From contig DATHGT010000157.1 in the NCBI GenBank assembly GCA_035317605.1, positions 1 to 14,612 of the forward strand: DNA of 14,612 nt, in the 5' to 3' direction. Every line of letters begins with the position of its first letter. Position 1 is the stretch's first letter. The stretch is from DATHGT01 sp035317605. Lineage in GTDB: Bacteria; Methylomirabilota; Methylomirabilia; Rokubacteriales; CSP1-6. The notes below the pieces were generated by a model that was not told where the DNA came from, searched no databases, and saw only the letters and a list, made by a program, of their open reading frames with translations. A program made the position numbers and the translations under genes. Positions 1 through 6,343 of this stretch are shown one piece after another.

Positions 1-18
1 CTCGTTCGTAGCCCCAGA

Positions 19-804
19 CTAGGCGATGGGCTCGCGCGCGGCGATCACCTCATAGAGCGCGTTCTTGAAGAAGACGCGCGTGAGATGGTCGCCCATGTGT
101 CGCGGCGGGCGGCGGCGCGCGAGCGACTTCGCGTCGGCGACGTCGCCGTGCTCGCTGAGGATGCGCAGCGGTAGACGGTCGAACAGGGCCCGCGCGCTGT
201 CGCGCGTGAGGTGCACGGTGTGGTCGGCGAAGGGGCCGATCTCGAAGTGCAGCCCCGCGGCGTTCCAGGCGGAGTGGAGCCGCGCGGCCACCGAGTAGAT
301 CGCGTGGTGGAAGTTGACGGTGAAGTAGAGCAGCCCGCCAGCCGCGAGCACCCGCGCGATCTCGGCGACGATCCGCGCGGGGCATTCGGCGTGATCCACC
401 ACGTTGTCGCAGAGAACGACGTCGAACATTCCGTCGGCGAAGGGCAGGTCTTCACCGCGCGCGGCGACCGTGCGCGCGCGACGCTGCCAGAGCGGGAAGA
501 GCCCGGCGTAGTGGGCGGCGAGGGGATCCACGCCGACACCGCGCGTCGCACCGAAGTAGAAGACGAGTCCGTGCGCGCCGCTGCCGACTTCGAGCACGCG
601 CGCGTCCGCCGCGATGGGCCGGATCCGTTCGAGCGCCGCGCGCGCGCGTGCCGCGCGCGCACGCATGCGCGCGATGTAGTCGTCCTCGTGGCCCGCGGCC
701 GCCCGCGCCTTGACCTGCTGATACTCGAGCTGGCGTTCGAGCGCGCGGCGCGCCCGCCTGGGCAGCGCCCCGTCCTTCGCGCTGCGCGGCGATCCTGGAG
801 CCAC
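19..804 (-). CDS. Class I SAM-dependent methyltransferase
   Basis: A 261-residue protein with the class I methyltransferase fold. Motif I is VLEVGSGAHG at residues 70-79, the acidic GVDP turn is at 90-93, and the LPFADGMFDVVLCDNVVDH stretch at 120-138 is typical of Methyltransf_11-type enzymes. The first 60 residues are rich in Arg and Ala and look helical. The start is GTG at 804; a GGAGGG lies 10 nt upstream, which is a slightly long spacing. It follows the cysteine-synthase-like gene by 22 nt on the same strand, so the two are probably co-transcribed. The substrate cannot be told: this subclass methylates small molecules, lipids or sugars. There is no signal peptide, so it should be cytoplasmic. 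The family call is firm and the function unknown. Confidence 0.85.
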   Translation of the reverse strand: MAPGSPRSAKDGALPRRARRALERQLEYQQVKARAAAGHEDDYIARMRARAARARAALERIRPIAADARVLEVGSGAHGLVFYFGATRGVGVDPLAAHYAGLFPLWQRRARTVAARGEDLPFADGMFDVVLCDNVVDHAECPARIVAEIARVLAAGGLLYFTVNFHHAIYSVAARLHSAWNAAGLHFEIGPFADHTVHLTRDSARALFDRLPLRILSEHGDVADAKSLARRRPPRHMGDHLTRVFFKNALYEVIAAREPIA

Positions 805-826
805 AGTCGCTTGTCCCTCCGAGTCG

Positions 827-1756
827 TCAGTCCCAGAGGCGGGTCGAGAAGTAGCGTTCTCCCAGGTCGTTGAAGATCGTCACGAATCGGCCGCGCCGTT
901 CGCGGCGGGCCACGCGTTCGAGGCCGGTCATGTAGGCGCCGGACGACTGGCCCACGAAGAAGCCGGCGGCGGCGAGGCGGACGCACATCGCGTGGGCCTC
1001 GTCCGAGGTGACGGGCACGCGTTCGTCGATCAGGGTCTGATCGAGGATGGCCGGGACGATGTCTTCGGGACGGCCGAGCGGCTTGAGGCCCTCGACGCCG
1101 GGGAAGACCTCGGGGACGATCGACACGACCTTGATGCGCGGGTCGTGCTCTTTCAGGCGGCGGCCCACGCCGGTGAGCGTGCCGCCCGTGCCCACGCCGA
1201 CGACCAGATGGGTCACGTGGCCGCCGGTCTGTTCCAGGATCTCGGCCGCGGTCGTCTCGTAGTGGGCGCGCCAGTTGTCGTCGTTGCCGTACTGGTCACA
1301 GAAGAAATAGCGGTCGGGCTCGGCCTTGAAGCGGCGGCGGACCTCGCGCAGGGCCTCGTCGTAGCCGAGCTGGGCGTCGGTGAAGATCAGCTTCGCGCCG
1401 TGGGCGACGAGGCGCTTCTTGCGCTCGTTGCTGGCGTTGTCCGGGATCACGATCTCGACGGGGACGCCGATGATGCGTCCGACCATCGCGTAGGCGATGC
1501 CCGCGTTGCCCGAGGAGCTGTCGAGCACGCTCTTGCCGGGTCCGAGCCGGCCGTCGTCGAGCGCCGAGAGCAGCATGCGCAGGACCGGTCGATCCTTGAG
1601 CGAGCCGCCGGGATTGACGCTCTCCAGCTTGGCAAACACCTCGACCTCGGGCAGATCGCTACGCAGGACGTCGACGGGCACCATCGGCGTGTTGCCGATG
1701 GCCTTGAGCGCGGGGAAACGCTCGATCATCTTGGCGATTCTAGGGTCCCAGGGCAT
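827..1756 (-). CDS. Cysteine synthase-family PLP enzyme (CysK/CysM-like)
   Basis: A 309-residue fold-type II PLP enzyme. The Schiff-base lysine is K54 in NPGGSLKDR, the substrate-binding loop is SSGNAG at 81-86, the PLP-phosphate loop is GTGGT at 189-193, and the pyrimidine-ring serine lies in GQSSGA near 270-274. The length matches O-acetylserine sulfhydrylases, which make cysteine from an activated serine and sulfide. Other family members use O-phosphoserine or make cystathionine or diamino acids, so the exact reaction is open. The reading frame is open further upstream to 1930, but that stretch overlaps the preceding gene and has no family similarity. The ATG at 1756 is chosen because the conserved N-terminus begins there. 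Its GGAGGT abuts the start codon, which is unusually close. The gene sits among catabolic genes, not with cysE. Confidence 0.88.
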   Translation of the reverse strand: MPWDPRIAKMIERFPALKAIGNTPMVPVDVLRSDLPEVEVFAKLESVNPGGSLKDRPVLRMLLSALDDGRLGPGKSVLDSSSGNAGIAYAMVGRIIGVPVEIVIPDNASNERKKRLVAHGAKLIFTDAQLGYDEALREVRRRFKAEPDRYFFCDQYGNDDNWRAHYETTAAEILEQTGGHVTHLVVGVGTGGTLTGVGRRLKEHDPRIKVVSIVPEVFPGVEGLKPLGRPEDIVPAILDQTLIDERVPVTSDEAHAMCVRLAAAGFFVGQSSGAYMTGLERVARRERRGRFVTIFNDLGERYFSTRLWD

Positions 1757-1803
1757 ACCTCCGTGCAGTCTACGCCCTGGCGCAACTCTCGCTGGCGCGG
1801 CCG

Positions 1804-1830
1804 GCCGGTGGGGCGAAGCCCCCCACCGGC
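1804..1830. terminator. Perfect 10-bp GC hairpin after the binding-protein gene
   Basis: Arms 1804-1813 and 1821-1830 are perfect 10-bp reverse complements around a 7-nt loop (CGAAGCC). The hairpin lies immediately after the stop codon of the minus-strand binding-protein gene (1831) and 47 nt upstream of the cysteine-synthase start. No T-run follows on either strand, so it is not a textbook intrinsic terminator. It could partly terminate transcription, stabilise the upstream message end, or be a dispersed intergenic palindrome. Confidence 0.5.
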
Positions 1831-2754
1831 TCACACGGCGGCCAGCTCGTGGGCCTCGCGCTGGAAGGCCTGGTTGATCTGCGACTTCACGTCGAAGTCG
1901 CCGTGGAGGATGCCCCAGCTCGACATCCACTCCCAGGCCCAGCGCGCCTGCTCTTCGGGGATCGGGGTCGGGTCCATCAGGCGGACGCGGTCGAGGTTGT
2001 AGTCCTCGGGCTTCAGCGCCTGGACCTCTGGCCGGTCGGGATGGTCCTGCAAGTAGTACGAGACGTAGCGCCGCTTGTCGGCGTTGATGCGGCGGACCGC
2101 GCGCTTGACGCCGCGCAGGAAGGCCGCGTAGGTCTCCGGGGTGATCGTCTCGGGCGCCATGACCCAGGTGCCGTGGAAGAACGTGGTCCCGATGATCCGG
2201 CAGCCGGCCTTCTCGGCGACCGTGATGTACGGCTCCTGAACCACCGTCGCCGCGAACTCCCCGCGCATGAGCTGGGCGAACCTCACGGCCGGATTCAGAT
2301 CGGCGGCCACGGTGTTGATGGCGTGGCGCGGCATCGCGCCCTCGAGCATCTGGAGCGCGGCGTAGGCGGTGCCGTTGCCGTGGTCGATGGCCACCGGCTT
2401 CCCCGAGAGTTCGTACGGCGTGTAGACGTCGGAATCGGGAGGGACGATGAGGGCCGCGCAGACGATCATGGCGCGACGGCCGACCTGGAGCGCACCGATC
2501 TCGTTGACCGCCACCCGGCGGTTATTGCCGCACTCTCAGGCCTGGTAGAGCGCGGCCTCCCCCCGCGCCTGGAGCCTGCCCTGGTTGCCGACCGGCTTGG
2601 TGAGGGTGCCGTCGGCCGTCGTCCGCATCTCGGCGGGCGGCAACGCGGTGATGCGGAGATCGAGACCCTCGGCGACGAACAGCCCTTCGTCGCGGGCCAC
2701 CAGCACGTCGAGACCGTTGAAGGCGCGTACCCGCTCGATCGTCATCGTCATCAT
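1831..2754 (-). pseudogene. ABC-type solute-binding-like protein interrupted by in-frame TGA
   Basis: The reading frame runs for 308 codons from ATG 2754 (preceded by AAGGAG with an 8-nt spacer) to TGA 1831, but a TGA at 2538-2536 splits it after residue 72. Both halves lie in the same frame, so this is a nonsense codon and not a frameshift. The N-terminal part (VRAFNGLDVLVARDEGLFVAEG) is the opening of an NMT1/SsuA-like periplasmic-binding fold. The second part continues it with a SGKPVAIDHGNGTAY stretch and a VQEPYITVAEKAG stretch, typical of nitrate/sulfonate/taurine-type binding proteins. No signal peptide precedes the fold, which is unusual for this family. The GTG at 2514 has no Shine-Dalgarno sequence, so re-initiation is unlikely. 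The rest of the frame is well kept, suggesting recent inactivation, readthrough or a sequence error. Confidence 0.72.
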
Positions 2755-2762
2755 GTCGCGAT

Positions 2763-2768
2763 CTCCTT
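2763..2768 (-). promoter_or_regulatory. Ribosome binding site fixing the binding-protein start
   Basis: On the minus strand AAGGAG stands 8 nt before tandem ATG codons (2754 and 2751). It is among the best Shine-Dalgarno sequences in the window. It shows that the protein begins directly with the binding-protein fold and lacks a secretion signal, although the frame stays open upstream to 2856. Confidence 0.7.
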
Positions 2769-2789
2769 GTATACGCTCGCCTCGGGACG

Positions 2790-2807
2790 GCGGGGCCCCA
2801 GCCCCGC
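2790..2807. other. Short GC hairpin between epimerase and binding-protein genes
   Basis: Arms 2790-2795 and 2802-2807 are 6-bp reverse complements (GCGGGG/CCCCGC) with a 6-nt loop, inside the 77-nt gap between the epimerase stop (2832) and the binding-protein start (2754). No T-run follows. With base composition this GC-rich it may be chance, and any attenuating role is speculative. Confidence 0.25.
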
Positions 2808-2831
2808 GACGTCCTGCGGCTCGCACTGCCG

Positions 2832-3770
2832 CTACTGAGGCTGTTGCCGCAGCCACTCGATGTACGCCGCGATCCCGCTCTCCAGAGTATGCGCCGGCTC
2901 GTAGCCGACGTCGGTCTTGGCTCGCGAGAGATCGGTGGCTGGATTCACGGCGTTGCCCGGCGTCCGCCCGGGCTTCAGCACGTTGCCGGGGGCGCCGGGC
3001 ACGGCCTTGCGGACCGCGGCCACCGCGTCCTTGTTCGAGCTGGCGCGGCCGGAGGCCACGTTGTAGATGCGATGGGGAAGGCGCTCGGCCATGTGGAGCA
3101 TCTGGATGCCGCGCGCCACGTCCTTGACGTACGTCCAGTCGGCCTGGTCCTCCTCGAAGATCTTCCCGTCGGGGCGGTCCTTGAAGTCGGGCTCGGCGTT
3201 GTGCGCGGCGGCGTGGCAGAGCCGGCTGATCGGGTTGTGCATGCTGTAGTAGAGCGGTCCGTAGATGCTGCCGATGCGAAGCGCGATCACGTCGAGCTTG
3301 GATTGGGCCGCCCAGAAGTGGGCGTGCATCTCCATGCCCTTCTTGAACGCCGAGACCTGCGTGGGCGAGGGTATCGGCAGCGCGGTGTCCTCGGAGAACG
3401 GGCCGGACGGCAGCCCGCCGTAGACCGCCACCGAGCTGCCGAGCGAGACGCGCCGCAAGCCGAACGTGCGCGCGGCCTCCAGCACGTTCTGAAGCCCCGC
3501 CGTGTAGAGGTGATAGTCGGACTGGGTGGACACGCTGCGCGCGGGCGGCGCCATCAGGTTCACGATGCTGTCGACCTGGTGGCGGCGGACGACCTCGAAG
3601 ACTTCGTACGGGTTGGTCACGTCCATCCGGGCGGTGGTCACGCGGTCCTTCAGCGCGTCGGGGACCCGGTGCGCGCTGTGCTGGCTGATCACGATCTTCT
3701 CGCCGACCTCCACGAACCGCAGGGCCGTGTTGAGCCCAATGAATCCCATGCCGCCGACGATCAGGATCAT
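2832..3770 (-). CDS. NAD-dependent epimerase/dehydratase (extended SDR) lacking the catalytic Tyr
   Basis: A 312-residue extended short-chain dehydrogenase. It has an N-terminal Rossmann loop GGMGFIG (6-12, GxxGxxG), an NLMAPPA strand near 71-77, an SSVAVYG segment at 112-118 and an ALRIGSIYGP segment at 163-172, all typical of nucleotide-sugar epimerases. The family's YxxxK pair appears as SAFKK at 140-144: K144 is kept and followed three residues later by the usual Glu, but the tyrosine position is Ser140. The ATG at 3770 overlaps the amidohydrolase stop as ATGA, so translation is probably coupled. Open frame upstream of 3770 is only a shadow over that gene. The substrate is unknown. A catabolic reductase or isomerase acting with the amidohydrolase is more likely from context than sugar-nucleotide biosynthesis. 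Confidence 0.85.
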   Translation of the reverse strand: MILIVGGMGFIGLNTALRFVEVGEKIVISQHSAHRVPDALKDRVTTARMDVTNPYEVFEVVRRHQVDSIVNLMAPPARSVSTQSDYHLYTAGLQNVLEAARTFGLRRVSLGSSVAVYGGLPSGPFSEDTALPIPSPTQVSAFKKGMEMHAHFWAAQSKLDVIALRIGSIYGPLYYSMHNPISRLCHAAAHNAEPDFKDRPDGKIFEEDQADWTYVKDVARGIQMLHMAERLPHRIYNVASGRASSNKDAVAAVRKAVPGAPGNVLKPGRTPGNAVNPATDLSRAKTDVGYEPAHTLESGIAAYIEWLRQQPQ

Positions 3771-4789
3771 GCTCTGAAACCGTAGAACGCGAGAGCGTTG
3801 CCGCCGAGGATCTTGGCCTTCTGCCCTTGAGTCAGGTCGCCGCGCTTCAACAGCTCGTCCACCGTGTGCGGCCACTCGCTGTCCCAGTGCGGATAGTCCG
3901 AGGCGTAGAGGATGTGGTCCTCGCCCACCCAGCCGATCACGTAGGGAATCGTCTTCTCCTCGGGCTCGCAGGCGAAGTAGGCGCGGCCGCACGTCATGTA
4001 CTCGCTCGGCTTGGCCTTGCAGAGCGGCGCGTCCCACGGGCGCTTCTCGAACTCGCCGTCCATGTGCTCCATGAAAAAGGGGATCCAGCCCGCGCCCGAC
4101 TCCATGAACCCGATGCGCAGCCGCTGGAACTTCTCGAAGAGCCCGCCGTAGACACAGCTGATCACCGACACCATCTGCTCGGGCGCGTGCGTCCACGTGT
4201 GCACACCGAGGAAGTTGTTGAAGCGGTAGAGGTCGCCGGTCTCGCTGCCGGTCGCGTGCATGGCCACGGGCACGCCGAGGCGCTCGGCCTCCTCGTAGAT
4301 GGGCCAGAAGAACGGGTCGGCCACGTTGCGGCCGGGGATGAACGTGGGGAACATGAGCCCGACCGCGCCGAGCTTCGACACCGCGCGGTCCAGCTCGCGC
4401 GCGGCCTCGGTCGGGTCGAGATACGGCGCCAGCGCGACGGCTTTCAGCCGCTTCGGATCAGGCTTGCACCAGTCGGCCATGAAGTCGTTGTAGGCGCGGC
4501 ACAGCGCGGCCTGGTACTCGGGCTCGCGGATCTGGCCGATGCCGAGCGCGGTGGTGGGATAGAGGATGGCGAGATCGATGCCTTCCTGATCCATGTCGGC
4601 CATCATCTCGGCTGGTGAATCGGGGTCGCGGCCGAGCGGGCCGTTCGGCGCCTGCAGCCGGTCCCAGTAGGGCATCGGGAAGAAGATCCCGCGGCCGGCG
4701 TACGGCGCGGGCAAATACTTCTGATAGCAGCGGTGCGGCCGGTCCATCACGTGCCCGTCGGCGTCGACCACCACGATCCCATCACGCAT
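3767..4789 (-). CDS. Amidohydrolase-2 family metal-dependent hydrolase/decarboxylase
   Basis: A 340-residue TIM-barrel protein of the amidohydrolase_2 (ACMSD/γ-resorcylate decarboxylase-like) group. Likely metal and catalytic residues are D11 and H13 in DADGH, H178 in VAMHATG, a His in the HTWTHAPEQ segment (197-201), E230 in FMESGAG, and D298 with H301 in ASDYPHWD. Members decarboxylate aromatic acids or hydrolyse C-C or C-N bonds, and aromatic-degradation neighbours favour one of these. The ATG at 4789 has GGGAGG seven nt upstream. It is the first gene of the minus-strand block, divergent from the Rieske gene at 4881, and its stop overlaps the epimerase start by 4 nt. The N-terminus carries no signal peptide. 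The superfamily is sure; the substrate is not. Confidence 0.88.
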   Translation of the reverse strand: MRDGIVVVDADGHVMDRPHRCYQKYLPAPYAGRGIFFPMPYWDRLQAPNGPLGRDPDSPAEMMADMDQEGIDLAILYPTTALGIGQIREPEYQAALCRAYNDFMADWCKPDPKRLKAVALAPYLDPTEAARELDRAVSKLGAVGLMFPTFIPGRNVADPFFWPIYEEAERLGVPVAMHATGSETGDLYRFNNFLGVHTWTHAPEQMVSVISCVYGGLFEKFQRLRIGFMESGAGWIPFFMEHMDGEFEKRPWDAPLCKAKPSEYMTCGRAYFACEPEEKTIPYVIGWVGEDHILYASDYPHWDSEWPHTVDELLKRGDLTQGQKAKILGGNALAFYGFRA

Positions 4790-4880
4790 CGGGAATCCTC
4801 CCCGGGAGCCCGGTCCAGCCCGTGTGGGGGAAGTATACTCAAGGGCGCCGACAGGTCACGAGGCATCGGGAGGACGGCCA
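4790..4880. promoter_or_regulatory. Divergent promoter region with a shared palindromic -10
   Basis: This 91-nt gap separates the starts of the divergent amidohydrolase and Rieske genes. It contains the 8-bp palindrome AGTATACT (4832-4839), which gives a TATACT -10-like hexamer on both strands. On the minus strand GTGACC (4859-4854) lies 16 nt upstream of it, a 4/6 match to TTGACA. The plus strand has no good -35, so an activator may be needed. Use of one box by both promoters would make the two directions compete. This is read by eye, not scored. Confidence 0.4.
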
Positions 4881-6182
4881 ATGCTCTCCAGGGAAGACAA
4901 CGAGCTGCTGTGCCGCATCGGGCCGGGGACGGAGATGGGCGACCTCCTGCGGCAGTACTGGCTGCCGTTCCTGCCGTCGACCGAGCTGCCCCAGCCTGAC
5001 GGCCCTCCGATCAAGGTGCGCCTGCTCGGCGAGGACCTGATCGCGTTCCGCGACAGCGAGGGCCAAGTCGGACTGCTGCCGGAGAACTGTCCCCATCGCG
5101 GGGCGTCGCTGTTCTACGGGCGCAACGAGGCGTGCGGGCTGCGCTGCGTCTACCACGGCTGGAAGTTCGACGTGAGCGGGCGCTGCGTGGACATGCCGAG
5201 CGAGCCGGCCGAGAGCACGTTCCGCGACAAAGTTCGCGCCCGCACTTATCCCTGCCGCGACGTCAACGGCGTGATCTGGACGTACCTGGGGCCGCGCTCG
5301 GTGGCGCCGCCGTTTCCGCCGTTCGAGATCGCCACGCTGCCCGCCGAGCACGTCTACCCGCCGATCATGATGATGGAGGAGTGCAACTGGGTGCAGGCCC
5401 TCGAGGGCGACATCGACTCGTCCCACATCGACTGGGTTCACGGCAAGCTGCGTCCCGACAGCAAGCAGCGGGCGACGTGGAACCGCGACAAGCGGCCGCG
5501 CCTGGACATCCTGCCGACAGAGTACGGCGCCTGCTACTCGGCGCGCCGCGGCTGGGACAGTGACGAGCTTTCCTGGCACCGCATCACCCAGTTCATCCGG
5601 CCGATCTTCTCGATGATCGCCGCCTCCGACCCCCAGCTCGTGAGCGCGCGGGCGTGGGTGCCCATCGACGACGAGCACACGCTCCAATTCGTCATGCGCG
5701 GCCGGCTCGATCGGCCGGTGACCGACGAGGAGCGCCGCCAGGCCCGCGATCCGTTCGCCTCGTGGGGCGGCTATCTCCCGGCGACCAGCGACCCGCGCAC
5801 GCGCTTCTACACGCGCGCCAACCTGCACAACGACTATCTGAAGGACCGCGCGCTCGAGAAAGAGCTGATGATCGGCATCCCGTTCCTGGTCAACCTCCAG
5901 GACCGCGCGATGACCGAGACGATGGGGCCGATCTACGACCGCACCCAGGAGCATCTCGGCACGACCGACGCGATGGTGATCTGGATGCGTCGCCACTTGC
6001 TCGACGCGGCCCGCGCGCTGCGCAAGGACGGCGTCGTCCCCGCCAACGTGGACGACCCGAGCCTGTATCGCATCCGTCCCGCGTCGATCGTCCTGCCCGA
6101 GGGCGAGAGCTGGGTCAGCGCGACGGAGAAAGCGCGCCAGGCCGACGCGGGTGTGCCCATCGCCTGGGTGCCGTTTGTCTAA
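4881..6182 (+). CDS. Rieske 2Fe-2S ring-hydroxylating oxygenase, alpha subunit (phthalate dioxygenase-like)
   Basis: A 433-residue terminal oxygenase. The N-terminal Rieske domain binds its 2Fe-2S cluster through C70, H72, C89 and H92 (CPH...CVYH, 16 residues between H72 and C89). The catalytic domain carries the mononuclear iron site: bridging D179 and ligands H182 and H187 in DSSHIDWVH, with D341 in LQDRAMTE a candidate third ligand. Length and N-terminus (MLSREDN...GPGTEMG) match single-subunit phthalate 4,5-dioxygenase/phenoxybenzoate dioxygenase types that hydroxylate or O-demethylate aromatic acids. The ATG at 4881 has GGGAGG 7 nt upstream, and the second Rieske protein begins the same way. 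A gentisate-type ring-cleavage enzyme follows 161 nt later. No reductase or ferredoxin gene lies in the window. Confidence 0.92.
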   Translation: MLSREDNELLCRIGPGTEMGDLLRQYWLPFLPSTELPQPDGPPIKVRLLGEDLIAFRDSEGQVGLLPENCPHRGASLFYGRNEACGLRCVYHGWKFDVSGRCVDMPSEPAESTFRDKVRARTYPCRDVNGVIWTYLGPRSVAPPFPPFEIATLPAEHVYPPIMMMEECNWVQALEGDIDSSHIDWVHGKLRPDSKQRATWNRDKRPRLDILPTEYGACYSARRGWDSDELSWHRITQFIRPIFSMIAASDPQLVSARAWVPIDDEHTLQFVMRGRLDRPVTDEERRQARDPFASWGGYLPATSDPRTRFYTRANLHNDYLKDRALEKELMIGIPFLVNLQDRAMTETMGPIYDRTQEHLGTTDAMVIWMRRHLLDAARALRKDGVVPANVDDPSLYRIRPASIVLPEGESWVSATEKARQADAGVPIAWVPFV

Positions 6183-6188
6183 ATGATC

Positions 6189-6320
6189 CTCGCGGAATTG
6201 GTTGACGGTCTCACGTCGGGGGTCGAGCGCCGATTTCGCAGAAAAGAGGAGCGGAGCTCCTCTTTTCGAGGACCCAGGCCAGCCGACCCCCGACGTGAGA
6301 CCGTCAACCAATTCCGCGAG
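6189..6320. repeat. Concentric 132-bp palindrome with 37-bp perfect arms
   Basis: Arms 6189-6225 and 6284-6320 are perfect 37-bp reverse complements. Inside lies a second inverted repeat (6241-6252 with 6256-6267) whose centre is within one base of the outer centre. The two are joined by unpaired 15-nt and 16-nt stretches. The element begins six nt after the Rieske stop codon and ends 23 nt before the next start. There is no obvious target-site duplication and no ORF inside. It could fold as a very stable RNA hairpin separating the expression of the two genes, or extrude as a cruciform, or be a non-autonomous palindromic mobile unit. The arms are too well matched to be chance. Confidence 0.92.
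6241..6267. terminator. Terminator-like inner hairpin with A/T tracts
   Basis: A 12-bp perfect stem (GAAAAGAGGAGC with GCTCCTCTTTTC) closes a GGA loop. The A-run at the 5' foot and T-run at the 3' foot give it the look of a bidirectional intrinsic terminator, although the four T residues are inside the stem. Its right arm also holds CTCCTCT, complementary to the ribosome binding site at 6331-6337, so it could pair with either. A partial terminator or attenuator before the gentisate-dioxygenase gene is the likeliest role. Confidence 0.5.
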
Positions 6321-6343
6321 CTCCACTAGAAGAGGAGGCCGTC

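Noticed and set aside
1757..1930. N-terminal extension of the cysteine-synthase gene
   Set aside because: The added 58 residues overlap the upstream gene and the hairpin, are Arg/Pro-rich, and do not belong to the family fold.
2536..2538. TGA as a selenocysteine codon
   Set aside because: Only a weak 4-bp GCGG/CCGC stem begins five nt downstream, not at the spacing or with the loop of a bacterial SECIS, and solute-binding proteins of this type are not known selenoproteins.
1831..2754. Frameshift as the cause of the split binding-protein gene
   Set aside because: Codons on both sides of 2536-2538 are in the same frame, so it is a nonsense codon.
1849..4618. Long plus-strand frames (1849-2838, 2844-3785, 3827-4618) over block 1
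   Set aside because: All lie antisense to recognisable genes and have low-complexity Gly/Arg/Val/His-rich translations typical of the opposite strand of GC-rich coding DNA.
4839..6326. A 495-codon minus-strand frame opposite the first Rieske gene
   Set aside because: It is antisense to a gene with full Rieske and iron-site motifs, runs through the palindrome, and has shadow-frame composition without motifs.
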